Origin: an uncultured Lachnospiraceae bacterium
GTDB lineage: Bacteria; Bacillota; Clostridia; Lachnospirales; Lachnospiraceae
Length of the DNA stretch: 64,000 nt
Reading direction: 5' to 3'
Assembly (NCBI GenBank): GCA_910585765.1
Contig: CAJUES010000004.1
Span: 14,376-78,375, forward strand
The first letter of the stretch is position 1. Every line of letters starts with the position of its first letter. The position numbers and the translations under genes were made by a program. The notes under the pieces were generated by a model. It was not told the DNA's origin, did no database searches, and saw only the letters and a program-made list of their open reading frames with translations. Below are positions 17,726 to 25,969 of the stretch, in pieces.

Positions 17726-18586
17726 ATGGATTGGACAAAAGCGGTCAGGGATGCTGTTGATTTTATGGAAAAGCACATGACGGAGGAGATCACGATGGAG
17801 GATGTGGCAGCCCATGTCAATATGTCCCCGTTCTATTTTCACAAAGGGTTCAGTATCCTGTGCGGGTACTCCATGACGGAATACATCAGAAACCGCAGGC
17901 TGGCGCTTGCGGGGGAAGAGCTGCTCACCAGCGACATTACGGTCATGGAACTCGCGATGAAATACGGATATGATTCCCCGGACAGCTTCACCAAGGCATT
18001 CACCCGGTTCCACGGACATGCGCCGTCGACCGCGCGCAGGGACAGGACCATGCTCAAAGCTTTCGCACCGCTGAAATTATCAATCTCATTGAAAGGTGGT
18101 TGTGCGATGGATTACAGGATCACAAAAAAGGAAGCGTTTACAGTGCTGGCGGCGTCAAAAGAGTTTGACTACGAGAATGCAAAGCGGGATATCCCCGCAT
18201 ACTGGCAGGAGCACTATGCGTCGGGAAAGGGAAAATATGTCTGCGGCATGTTTGGCATCAACATCGATCCGCAGATGGGGAATGAGCGGTTTGAATACCT
18301 GATCGCGGATATCTACAACCCGTCTGTGGACGTTCCGGAGGGATATGTGGTGAGAACCATTCCGGCATTCACATGGGCGGTATTTCCGTGTAAGGGGGTG
18401 CTTTCGCAGACGATGCAGGATGTGAACACCAAGGTGTTCTCGGAATGGCTCCCGGCGCTGCAGGACTATGAGTTTGCGGCGGGGTACTGCGTTGAGATGT
18501 ACGATGCGCCGGATCAGTATCCTGGCGGGACAGAGGACGAGAACTATTACGCGGAGATATGGATCCCGATCAGGAAGAAGGGCTGA
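17726..18586 (+). CDS. AraC-type regulator with GyrI-like effector domain
   Basis: A 286-residue regulator. Residues 1-110 are an AraC/XylS DNA-binding domain (MEDVAAHVNMSPFYFHKGFSILCG...YGYDSPDSFTKAFTRFHGHAP). Residues 130-286 are a GyrI-like/SOUL-type ligand domain (MDYRITKKEAFTVLAASKEF to YYAEIWIPIRKK), as in Rob and related multidrug sensors. GGAGG precedes the ATG at 17726; an in-frame ATG at 17696 has no site. Target genes are not evident. Confidence 0.88.
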   Translation: MDWTKAVRDAVDFMEKHMTEEITMEDVAAHVNMSPFYFHKGFSILCGYSMTEYIRNRRLALAGEELLTSDITVMELAMKYGYDSPDSFTKAFTRFHGHAPSTARRDRTMLKAFAPLKLSISLKGGCAMDYRITKKEAFTVLAASKEFDYENAKRDIPAYWQEHYASGKGKYVCGMFGINIDPQMGNERFEYLIADIYNPSVDVPEGYVVRTIPAFTWAVFPCKGVLSQTMQDVNTKVFSEWLPALQDYEFAAGYCVEMYDAPDQYPGGTEDENYYAEIWIPIRKKG

Positions 18587-18782
18587 GCGTCTGCCAGACA
18601 TTTTGAAACGTACGTTCTATTTATGGCCATGGAAGCTCTTTTCAAACACGTTCTCATGTAACATGCTGTGTTGCATAGATGTCGAAAAAAGCATATGGCG
18701 GTTGGTGGATTTGTATGCGTCGTTATGACATAATATAAATGACCAATGGCCGTTGGATAATAATTAGGGCGGAGATGAAAAA

Positions 18783-19520
18783 ATGAGTTTAGGAAATAAT
18801 ATCAGTTTCCTGCGTAAGCAGAAAAAACTGACCCAGGAACAACTGGCTGACCAGATGAGCGTTACCAGACAGACCGTGTCAAGATGGGAATCGGACGAAG
18901 TAGTTCCGGAGTTGGACAGACTTGTTGCGATGTGCGGGCTTTTTGCGTGTAAGCTTGATGCCCTCGTGAGAGAAGATCTGTCTGATCAGAGCGAGATCTA
19001 TTCAGAGATACGGATTAAAAGGGTCGCGCCGTTTAAGATGGCGGGCTATGTGATCGTTTCTTCGAATCCGGAAAGCGATGCCATGGGTCATATGGACAGG
19101 TGGGCAGAAAACTGCGGCCTAAAGAAAGCGTGTCCGGATGTCAGGTTTATCGGATGGGATTTTCCTTTTGTGTCACAGGAGCAGCAGAATCGATTTGGAC
19201 TTCACGGGTATGTGGCGGCATGTGTGATCCCGGATGATTTCAATACGGATTACCAGGGAGTAATGTCTCTGGAGAATCACGAAGCCGATTATGCTGTGAT
19301 AACGATCAAGGAGCCATTCATTCAGCCGTTTGAGAGAATTCCCAACGCTTATAAGCTGATCATGGAATACCTGCAGGCGAACAATTTTGTGGAAAAGAAA
19401 AAGGAGAACGTCATCGGCTGTTTTGAATACGAGTATGAGAAAGACGGTGTCACATATATGGATGTGTTCATTCATGTGGATGGTGTGACAAAGGCGGATG
19501 CCTTTTCAATGTTTAGCTGA
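18783..19520 (+). CDS. XRE-type helix-turn-helix protein with GyrI-like C-terminal domain
   Basis: A 245-residue regulator. An N-terminal Cro/CI helix-turn-helix covers residues 4-58 (ISFLRKQKKLTQEQLADQMSVTRQTVSRWES). The C-terminal part from about residue 75 resembles the GyrI-like effector fold (IKRVAPFKMAGYVIV to DVFIHVDGVTKAD). The domain pairing mirrors the AraC-GyrI gene upstream, so the two may sense related small molecules. A purine-rich site (GGCGGAGATG) precedes the ATG. A MITE-derived hairpin terminates it. Confidence 0.83.
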   Translation: MSLGNNISFLRKQKKLTQEQLADQMSVTRQTVSRWESDEVVPELDRLVAMCGLFACKLDALVREDLSDQSEIYSEIRIKRVAPFKMAGYVIVSSNPESDAMGHMDRWAENCGLKKACPDVRFIGWDFPFVSQEQQNRFGLHGYVAACVIPDDFNTDYQGVMSLENHEADYAVITIKEPFIQPFERIPNAYKLIMEYLQANNFVEKKKENVIGCFEYEYEKDGVTYMDVFIHVDGVTKADAFSMFS

Positions 19521-19531
19521 TGATCTGCATG

Positions 19532-19569
19532 AAAATAACCGATGCATCCTGGCTTGCATCAGTTATTTT
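19532..19569 (+). terminator. Terminator hairpin made of MITE family 2 inner ends
   Basis: AAAATAACCGATGCA, an 8-bp loop, then TGCATCAGTTATTTT and CCTGTTTTT. The left arm is identical over 15 bp to the inner left end of the MITE at 14011-14025, and the right arm matches its right end at 14 of 15 positions. It looks like a core-deleted MITE serving as a terminator. Confidence 0.75.
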
Positions 19570-19669
19570 CCTGTTTTTGAGCAGTCGTTCAAAGGATATG
19601 TGGCATAAGAGGAAATCGGCAGTACAGAAATTGGTTGAATATCAGACAAAACAGGAGGAGGGATATACA

Positions 19670-20038
19670 GTGAAAAAGATCGAGTATATTAAGCAGCCCA
19701 CTGAATATTTGTGTGGACAGGCGTGCGTTGCCATGCTTGCAGGCGTATCGGTAGAAGATGTCGTTGCTGTTATGGAGAATGATAAGGGTACGGGGAAAAA
19801 GGACATTGAGAAGGCACTGAGGCATTACGGAATAAGTCAGGCAAAGACGATGACAAAGGCAGATAACAATACTGTCTTGCCAAAAGTATGTATTCTCAAA
19901 GTTCTCCTGCCCAAATATGGTCATTGGATCCTGTACTATGATGGAAAATATTATGACCCGGAATTTGGTTTGACGGATACATTGTATCCCAAGGCAAGGA
20001 TTCAGTATTACCTGAAGATCTTTATTGACGAGGAGTAG
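19670..20038 (+). CDS. Papain/C39-like cysteine peptidase-fold protein
   Basis: A 122-residue protein with a Cys in YLCGQACVAMLAGV near residue 16, a His in GHWILYYDGKYYDPEFG near residue 89 and a following Asp, the order of a C39/papain-like catalytic triad. The start is GTG at 19670 with GGAGG ten bases upstream. An ATG-started longer frame would read through the terminator of the previous gene and is rejected. No signal peptide, so probably cytoplasmic. It is much shorter than bacteriocin-processing C39 proteins fused to ABC transporters, and no substrate is evident. Confidence 0.7.
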   Translation: MKKIEYIKQPTEYLCGQACVAMLAGVSVEDVVAVMENDKGTGKKDIEKALRHYGISQAKTMTKADNNTVLPKVCILKVLLPKYGHWILYYDGKYYDPEFGLTDTLYPKARIQYYLKIFIDEE

Positions 20039-20068
20039 GGATATTCATAGATCCGGTCGGGAAGGCGT

Positions 20069-20232
20069 TAGAGCGTGTTTGAAAAATGCTTTCCGTCAGA
20101 TGTACGTCACAGTTTGTGGGAGATTTGTGCCAAATGAAGGAGGCGTAGCGGGCTACGTCGACTGAATGTGGTGCAAATATCACGCAAAGTGGGGCGTATA
20201 GATGGCGGGAATGATTTTTGAAACACGCTCTA
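20069..20232 (-). mobile_element. MITE family 1, copy 2 (164 bp)
   Basis: Begins TAGAGCGTGTTT and ends AAACACGCTCTA, with inner ends TGAAAAA / TTTTTGA. It matches copy 1 (2778-2984) in the opposite orientation and lacks the two hairpin inserts of that copy. The right terminus is followed immediately by another TAGAGCGTGTTT, giving a perfect palindrome across 20221-20242, so it may be abutted by a second remnant. No transposase. Confidence 0.83.
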
Positions 20233-20273
20233 GAGCGTGTTTGCGGAATTGATGTTGTGGGGGAGGATAACAG

Positions 20274-21203
20274 ATGGGAGCCTGGAATGACGGGAAATAT
20301 TCGCATATTATTGGGTATGGTATCGGGCAGTACTATGAAAATACAAAGGCAGAACTTTCAAAATACCTAAAATTGGATTATCTTTTTGACAGGAAGTGGG
20401 AAGAGAGCGATAAGAAGGAATATGACGGTATTGCATTGGTTAGAAGAAGCGACTTGATCAAATTTCAAAACGCATTGGTAATTGTGTTTACAGGAAACAC
20501 ATGGATTTACCATTCGATTCAGAGTGATCTAAATGATTTGAAGGGGATTGACCATATTCATGTTGATGAAATAATCGGACGGAATATATGTTTGACTGGC
20601 AAAATGTTGAGGGAGGAATTTCCAGATGGAATATATGAGGATGGACGAAATAACAAGATATATTTTGACCGATCCCTTTCAGATAAACTGATGGTGTTAT
20701 TTCAGGGAAGCAACAATGTTTTACATATTAGAAAAAATGTTCTGATAGAAAATCTACGTATTAGATTTGGCAATCATGGTATTTGCAGTATCGACGAAAA
20801 TACAGAGATTATCGGGGCAGAATTTTATGTAGCTGATGCCAAGATACAGATAGGAAAAGACTGTCTGTTTGGGAACCAGGTCATATTGAGGACACATGAT
20901 GCACACCATATTTTTGATATGGAAACACATCAGAGGATGAATCACTCGAAAGATATTGTTGTGGGAGATAATGTCTGGATTACCTCTCATGTAACACTTC
21001 TTGGTGGTGCTGGAATTGGTACAGGCTCAGTAGTAGGAACAAATGCAGTTACATCAAGCTCGTTTGGAAATCACGTGATAGTTGCGGGAGTTCCTGCGAA
21101 AATAATCAGAGAAAATATATGCTGGAGCAGAGATGATACAGAATACTTCAATAGAAGCTGTTTGGAGGAATGTGTATGGCAGAATGCTTTGAAATATTTA
21201 TGA
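20274..21203 (+). CDS. Hexapeptide-repeat (left-handed beta-helix) acyltransferase
   Basis: A 309-residue protein. Residues 1-120 form an unrecognised N-terminal domain. The C-terminal half has hexapeptide repeats of an LbH acyltransferase, ending KDIVVGDNVWITSHVTLLGGAGIGTGSVVGTNAVTSS...VIVAGVPAKIIRENICW, the classic acetyl-CoA-dependent O-acetyltransferase pattern, with likely catalytic His in the RTHDAHHIF segment. The gene is distinctly AT-rich compared with its neighbours and begins right after a MITE, both signs of transfer. Such enzymes usually modify surface polysaccharide sugars, but no polysaccharide cluster is nearby and the acceptor is unknown. Confidence 0.82.
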   Translation: MGAWNDGKYSHIIGYGIGQYYENTKAELSKYLKLDYLFDRKWEESDKKEYDGIALVRRSDLIKFQNALVIVFTGNTWIYHSIQSDLNDLKGIDHIHVDEIIGRNICLTGKMLREEFPDGIYEDGRNNKIYFDRSLSDKLMVLFQGSNNVLHIRKNVLIENLRIRFGNHGICSIDENTEIIGAEFYVADAKIQIGKDCLFGNQVILRTHDAHHIFDMETHQRMNHSKDIVVGDNVWITSHVTLLGGAGIGTGSVVGTNAVTSSSFGNHVIVAGVPAKIIRENICWSRDDTEYFNRSCLEECVWQNALKYL

Positions 21204-21459
21204 TAAGTGCTAAATAGGTCGCTTATCGGTAAATCCTTCCGTGGATACAGTGTTTCGTTTTAATGCAGGGCGTGGTTGAAGATCCTCAGCATGTTCCGGA
21301 CAGAATAAAAGGCAGAAACCATAACTGCCTCAGCTCTAGCTTTGCACTCCGGCGGCTATCTGACCAGGGAGGTCTGGAGTATGATTTTTCGGTAATGCAA
21401 AATCCCAAACAGCATGCCGTTTGTGCGCTCCCCTATACATGGCGCTTTATTTATTGCTA

Positions 21460-21488
21460 TTGACTTCCTAACGGTGTTAGGATACAAT
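21460..21488 (+). promoter_or_regulatory. Promoter with TetR operator between -35 and -10
   Basis: TTGACT (21460-21465) and TACAAT (21483-21488) are 17 bp apart, and a perfect 15-bp palindrome CCTAACGGTGTTAGG (21467-21481) fills the spacer. A related half-site (CTAACAC) follows at 21493. This is a textbook place for repression by the TetR protein encoded just downstream. The rest of 21204-21459 has no gene I recognise. Confidence 0.82.
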
Positions 21489-21520
21489 ATTACTAACACT
21501 ATCTGGAACGGAGAATGGTT

Positions 21521-22102
21521 ATGCCACGGCAAGGTCTTAATACTGAAACTGTTGTAAAAACAGCGGCATTATTGATTGAAGAAAACGGTTATGAGAGTTT
21601 AACTTTACATAAGCTGGCATCAAAACTAAATGTAAAACCCGCCTCTTTATATACGCATATCCAAGGAATTGATGAACTGTATGTATCGCTGGCTGATATG
21701 GCATTAAAGCAGTTAAGCAGCATGATGTTAGACGCTGCAAAGGGAAAGAAACGTGGAGACGCACTTCGGGCAGTAGCTGAGGCATATTGTGAGTATGTAA
21801 AACAAAACCCAGAAATGTATAGAATAATTATGAAAATTCCCCATAGTAATTCGGAAGAATTGATTAAAACAGGGCGGGCAGTCAAATCAATTTTATTTGA
21901 TGTATTGTCACAATATACGAAAGAGAATGATAAAATTATTCTTTATTCGCGATACTATCACAGCATTTTACATGGATTTGTTTCACTGGATCAAACTGGA
22001 TTTTTTGATGATGCACTTCCTGCAGAGACAAGTTTATCAAATATAATAAACAATTTTATTGAGCAACTTGAAAAAATTAGTCAATCCATGGGGAGGAATT
22101 AA
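21521..22102 (+). CDS. TetR/AcrR-family repressor, probably self-regulating
   Basis: A 193-residue regulator with an N-terminal TetR helix-turn-helix (TAALLIEENGYESLTLHKLASKLNVKPASLYTHI) and a C-terminal TetR/WHG-type ligand domain (VAEAYCEYVKQNPEMYRIIM). The ATG at 21521 is spaced nine bases from GGAG and is preferred to an ATG two codons earlier. Its promoter contains a matching palindrome, so autorepression is likely. It is cotranscribed with the PEBP gene, whose start is one base beyond the TetR stop. AT-rich, like the acyltransferase upstream. Confidence 0.88.
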   Translation: MPRQGLNTETVVKTAALLIEENGYESLTLHKLASKLNVKPASLYTHIQGIDELYVSLADMALKQLSSMMLDAAKGKKRGDALRAVAEAYCEYVKQNPEMYRIIMKIPHSNSEELIKTGRAVKSILFDVLSQYTKENDKIILYSRYYHSILHGFVSLDQTGFFDDALPAETSLSNIINNFIEQLEKISQSMGRN

Positions 22103-22103
22103 A

Positions 22104-22568
22104 ATGGATACTTTATCCTTTGAATGTAAGGGCATGAAAGGTGGGGAAAAATTCCCAAAAGTAAATACAGGAAGAGGTCAGGATATTTCGCCTGAATTTT
22201 TAATAAAGAATTTATCTCCATGCGCAAAAACACTCGCTATTATTCTTGAAGATATAAAGCATCCACTTTTTAAGAATTTTACACATTGGCTTATCTGGAA
22301 TATCCCGGCTGGTAAAAAAATAGAGGGGGCAATTCCGGGCGGAAAAATTATTCCGAGTTTAGGAAATGCCAGACAAGGAATTGGTTATGGAGTATATAAG
22401 TACGCTGGCCCAAAACCGCCAAAGGGCAAACAGCATTTATATCGCTTTACTGTTTATGCTCTTGACTGTAAAATTGACTTAAGATTTCCGCATACAAAAA
22501 GCCATTTTATCAAAAAAGCAAAAGAGCACATCATTCAGCAAGGCAGTATTGTTGGCAAATTTGAGTAA
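22104..22568 (+). CDS. YbhB/YbcL-type PEBP (Raf kinase inhibitor-like) protein
   Basis: A 154-residue protein of the bacterial phosphatidylethanolamine-binding protein family: DISPEFLIKNLSPCAKTLAIILED, the FTHWLIWNIP motif with the pocket His, and GYGVYKYAGPKPPKGKQHLYRFTVYALD. No signal peptide. The biochemical role in bacteria is unknown; ligand binding or proteolysis inhibition has been proposed for the family. It is translated with the TetR gene (GGAGG inside the TetR 3' end) and is therefore its likely regulated partner. Confidence 0.88.
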   Translation: MDTLSFECKGMKGGEKFPKVNTGRGQDISPEFLIKNLSPCAKTLAIILEDIKHPLFKNFTHWLIWNIPAGKKIEGAIPGGKIIPSLGNARQGIGYGVYKYAGPKPPKGKQHLYRFTVYALDCKIDLRFPHTKSHFIKKAKEHIIQQGSIVGKFE

Positions 22569-22717
22569 CACCAGTTGTCTACGATTCATAAGCAAAGAAA
22601 ACTGTTCTATCAACAGGTTTTTATGAAGGAATGAAGTGGAAAGATAATTTTATGAAAGAGAATTAGTCAAAAATAACTGGAGCCTGCCAGAATTAAAAAT
22701 TAGTTTTCTTCAATTGG

Positions 22718-22903
22718 TTGGTGGGAATAGAATTTTTCAAGAAATCGCAGGAGGCTTTGCGCGAGCTGGAACAAAAACTTTCCGAGATGACAGCGGCGAA
22801 CGCTCTGAGTGAGGTTCAGAGAACATCGTACGAATCTGTTTTGGAGGAGTACAAAGGCAAATTGAAATCCTATAGTCATAAGGAGCAGCGGCCGTTCTGG
22901 TAG
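22718..22903 (+). other. Possible gene fragment, coiled-coil ORF
   Basis: A 61-codon frame without a good start (TTG/GTG, weak site) encodes an acidic heptad-like helix (EALRELEQKLSEMTAANALSEVQ). It may be the tail of a lost gene; I do not recognise it. The remaining sequence between 22569 and 23132 is AT-rich and appears non-coding apart from the repeats before the GH13 gene. Confidence 0.3.
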
Positions 22904-22990
22904 TTTCGGGGAATGCAGCCGGCAGATCATAATAGGATTGTGTCAAAAAAGTAGGAATATACTGCAAGAATTATATCGATCATAAGCGTA

Positions 22991-23045
22991 CAATACAAGT
23001 AATACAACGGATTCAATACAAGTTCACACGCTTTTTCTTGTATTG
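22991..23045 (+). promoter_or_regulatory. CAATACAAG repeats upstream of the GH13 gene
   Basis: CAATACAAG occurs directly at 22991-22999 and 23014-23022 and inverted as CTTGTATTG at 23037-23045. The last two form a dyad with a 14-bp spacer about 90 bp before the GH13 start. Possibly an operator for the amylase-type gene. Confidence 0.5.
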
Positions 23046-23132
23046 ACCGGTGTAGTATGGCCTGGTGCAGTCCGCGCCTGAAAAGGGCGGATTGCGGCGG
23101 CAGGCACGGACTGTATAGAAGGAGGAAGACTC

Positions 23133-24860
23133 ATGGAGTATGCGGCGATCAGACATTTTGCAGATAAGAGGTATTGCTATGCGATAGAGAAGGGGCGTTT
23201 TCTCATCAGGCTCGAGATCAAGAGGGGCGATGCGGAGAGCGTGGTCCTGCATGTGCAGGACAAATATCTGCCGTTGAAGATCATGGACACACGGCAGGAG
23301 CATCTGATGCGGGTGGCGTGCTCAGACGATCACATTGATTATTATGAGGCAGAGCTGGATATGGATGTGGTCTGCCTCCGGTATTTTTTTGAGATAAAGG
23401 ACACTGCGGGAAAGGTCACTTTCTACGGCAATCACAACTTTTTCGACGAGTGCATCACGGACATCGACAGGATGTTTGACTGTCCGCAGAATCTTCGGGA
23501 GGAGGAGCTGTTCGAGCTTCCGGAGTGGGCGAAGAACAAGGTTATCTACCAGATCTTTCCGTCCCGTTTTGCCACGGACAAGGAGGTTCCCGAGGAGGAG
23601 TGGTATCAGGCTCCGATCGGTCATCAGGCAGATCTGAAAGGTTCGCTGCGCGGGATCATCAATCATCTGGATCACATAAAAAATCTGGGCGTGGATGTGA
23701 TCTACATGACGCCGGTATTCAGTTCTAGTTCCAGCCATAAGTACAATATTGACGACTATTATAAGATCGACCCGTCGTTTGGCACCAAGGCGGACTTGAA
23801 GGAGCTGACCGAAAAGGCGCATGCGCTCGGGATGTACGTCATTCTGGACGGCGTGTTCAACCACACGGGGGTGGATTTCTTTGCGTTTAAGGACGTGATG
23901 GAAAAGAAAGAGCAGTCGGACTATCTGGACTGGTATTATATCAGCGACTTTCCGCTGGTGATGGAGTGGGGGAAGAAGCCGAACTATAAGACGTTCAGCT
24001 ATGCCCCGATGATGCCGAAGCTGAATCTGCAGAACAGGGAGACGGCGGATTTTGTCATCGATGTGGCATCGTACTGGATCCGGGAATGCGATATTGACGG
24101 GTGGCGCCTGGACGTCGCGGACGAGATCCACCACGCTTTCTGGAAGAGATTCCGCAGGGAGATCAAGGCGGTGAAGAAGGATGCACTGATCATCGGGGAG
24201 ATCTGGCATTTTGCGGGGGACTTTCTGGAGGGCGACGAGTGGGACAGCATCATGAATTACCAGTTTTATCATGCGGTGATGGATCTGGTCGCCTCGGACC
24301 GTATGCGCGCCTCGTCGTTTGTCGGGAAACTGAATTTTATGAAAGGAAATCTGAACCGGAAACTGGAAGGGTATCTGTGGAATTTTATCGATACCCACGA
24401 TACAGCAAGGTTTCTGCACAGCGTCCAGAACGATGTGAGAAAGCAGAAACTGGCGGCAGCGCTGCAGTTGCTGCTGCCCGGTATGCCGATGATCTATTAC
24501 GGCGACGAGGTGGGGATGGACGGCGCCATGGATCCGGACTGCAGGCGCGGTATGCTCTGGGATCCGGACAGACAGGACAGGGAGCTGTTTGGTTACTATC
24601 AGACATTGATCCGGATCCGGCATGATCATCCTGCGTTGACGGAGGGAACGGTCGTGGAGCAGTACGCCGATGACGATACAGGATTAATTTATATAGAAAG
24701 AACGTTGAATGGACAGCATGTCATACTTGTCTTTCACACGCGGGAAGGCAGTGCGGGACTGCAGTCGTTACAGGGGATGAAAAACCTCGTGGGCGGCAGC
24801 GTGTTTACAGGAACGCTGGGAGACTATGAGACGGTGGTGCTTGTCAACGAAACTGCGTGA
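23133..24860 (+). CDS. GH13 neopullulanase/cyclomaltodextrinase-type alpha-glucan hydrolase
   Basis: A 575-residue cytoplasmic enzyme. Residues 1-130 form the N-terminal beta-sandwich found in neopullulanase and maltogenic amylase, followed by the catalytic barrel. Conserved regions: DGVFNHTG, GWRLDVADE with nucleophile Asp327, GEIWH with acid/base Glu356, and FIDTHDTAR with Asp423. No signal peptide, so it degrades imported maltodextrin, cyclodextrin or pullulan fragments. AGGAGG precedes the ATG. It is alone in its transcription unit. Confidence 0.92.
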   Translation: MEYAAIRHFADKRYCYAIEKGRFLIRLEIKRGDAESVVLHVQDKYLPLKIMDTRQEHLMRVACSDDHIDYYEAELDMDVVCLRYFFEIKDTAGKVTFYGNHNFFDECITDIDRMFDCPQNLREEELFELPEWAKNKVIYQIFPSRFATDKEVPEEEWYQAPIGHQADLKGSLRGIINHLDHIKNLGVDVIYMTPVFSSSSSHKYNIDDYYKIDPSFGTKADLKELTEKAHALGMYVILDGVFNHTGVDFFAFKDVMEKKEQSDYLDWYYISDFPLVMEWGKKPNYKTFSYAPMMPKLNLQNRETADFVIDVASYWIRECDIDGWRLDVADEIHHAFWKRFRREIKAVKKDALIIGEIWHFAGDFLEGDEWDSIMNYQFYHAVMDLVASDRMRASSFVGKLNFMKGNLNRKLEGYLWNFIDTHDTARFLHSVQNDVRKQKLAAALQLLLPGMPMIYYGDEVGMDGAMDPDCRRGMLWDPDRQDRELFGYYQTLIRIRHDHPALTEGTVVEQYADDDTGLIYIERTLNGQHVILVFHTREGSAGLQSLQGMKNLVGGSVFTGTLGDYETVVLVNETA

Positions 24861-25051
24861 TCTGCAGCGGTCACGACCTGGAAAAGTATCGTATCGGTAT
24901 CTTGTAAAATATTTTTTTGAATTTTATAAAAAAATGAAAGGATTGCAGCCTTGCGCGCGTATTTATTATGAAACAGGAAATCAATCTGAATATATGCGCG
25001 GAATCGTGAGGAAATCTTCGCGTGTACATTCCTAAAACGGAGGTAATCAGC

Positions 25052-25312
25052 ATGCGGAAAAATGTAACTAAAATAGCGGCGGTGATGGCTTTGACGGCGA
25101 TCGTGGCAGGAAGCTCTTCGAGCGTGGCGTTTGCGCATCACGGGAGAGGACACAGGGTAGTGGTGCAGAATCCGCCGGTTGTCTGCTATGCGGACGGCAG
25201 CTGTGATGTCGACGGCGTGTGCCAGCTTGGTGTGGCGTGTGACGGGACGATTCATCACGCGTCAACGTATTATTACGGTGGAACGGGACACCACGGCGGT
25301 CATCATCACTGA
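25052..25312 (+). CDS. Small secreted His-rich protein
   Basis: An 86-residue protein with a signal peptide (MRKNVTKIAAVMALTAIVAG, cleavage likely after VAFA). The mature part begins HHGRGHR, carries a Cys-containing centre (CYADGSCDVDGVCQLGVACDG, four Cys) and ends GHHGGHHH. Metal binding outside the cell is the obvious inference; similar small His-rich secreted proteins of Lachnospiraceae are uncharacterised. GGAGG precedes the ATG at 25052. It lies before an ECF sigma/RsgI pair and ends at its own terminator. Confidence 0.78.
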   Translation: MRKNVTKIAAVMALTAIVAGSSSSVAFAHHGRGHRVVVQNPPVVCYADGSCDVDGVCQLGVACDGTIHHASTYYYGGTGHHGGHHH

Positions 25313-25372
25313 TCGGTCCCAATGCTGTCGATAAGGACAGCGGATCGTGTGTGCACAAGATACAGAGTCAGA

Positions 25373-25400
25373 AACCCTGTCAGCGATTGACGGGGTTTTT
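25373..25400 (+). terminator. Rho-independent terminator
   Basis: AACCCTGTCA / TGACGGGGTT stem with a GCGAT loop followed by TTT; ends the His-rich protein transcript. Confidence 0.85.
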
Positions 25401-25489
25401 GAATGTGGCGAGAACATGTGACGGGTGCCCGGCGCGCGAGTGGGGAGTGGTGTTTCCAATGCTCGGCAGGCAGATGAGGGGGAAAACAA

Positions 25490-25969
25490 TTGAAGAGCAC
25501 AGAGGATGTGAACCGTGTCATGGAGGCTTACGCGGACATGGTGCGGAGGATTTGTTTCGTACATCTGAAGAACAGGCACGACACGGAGGATGTATTCCAG
25601 AATGTTTATATGAAATATTTGTTGTATGAAGGCTCTTTCGAGAGCATCGAACACGAGAAGGCATGGTTTGTGCGTGTGACCATCAACGCCTGCACGGACT
25701 GGCTCCGCGCCCTGTCGCGCAGAAAATGGGTTCCGCTCGAGGTGCTGGCGGAGGAGAGTGTGATGCCAGGCGATCCGTCAAAAGAAGTTTTGGAGGCTGT
25801 GCTGAGGCTTCCTGAAAAATACCGGGATGTGATCTATCTCTTTTATTATGAGGAGTACACGGCAGTGGAGATTGCGAAGATTCTAAAGAAAAAGGAGAAC
25901 ACGGTTTATACATGGCTTTCCAGGGCAAAAGATATCCTGCGTGAAAAGTTGGGAGGTGAATGGTCATGA
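25490..25969 (+). CDS. ECF-type RNA polymerase sigma factor
   Basis: A 159-residue sigma factor with region 2 (DMVRRICFVHLKNRHDTEDVFQNVYMKYL) and region 4 (LPEKYRDVIYLFYYEEYTAVEIAKILKKKENTVYTWLSRAKDIL). The start is TTG at 25490 behind GAGGGGG. Its stop overlaps the anti-sigma start by 4 bp (ATGA), typical of a sigma/anti-sigma couple. It should be held at the membrane by the downstream RsgI-like protein until an outside signal arrives. Regulon unknown; the flanking His-rich protein and BceRSAB genes are candidates. Confidence 0.9.
   Translation: MKSTEDVNRVMEAYADMVRRICFVHLKNRHDTEDVFQNVYMKYLLYEGSFESIEHEKAWFVRVTINACTDWLRALSRRKWVPLEVLAEESVMPGDPSKEVLEAVLRLPEKYRDVIYLFYYEEYTAVEIAKILKKKENTVYTWLSRAKDILREKLGGEWS

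Noticed and set aside
19055..19075. tRNA-like TTCGAATCC
   Set aside because: It is within the XRE coding frame and no cloverleaf can be drawn around it.
19520..19669. Upstream extension of the C39-like gene (ATG at 19520)
   Set aside because: It would be translated through the terminator hairpin of the preceding gene; the GTG at 19670 has a good ribosome site.
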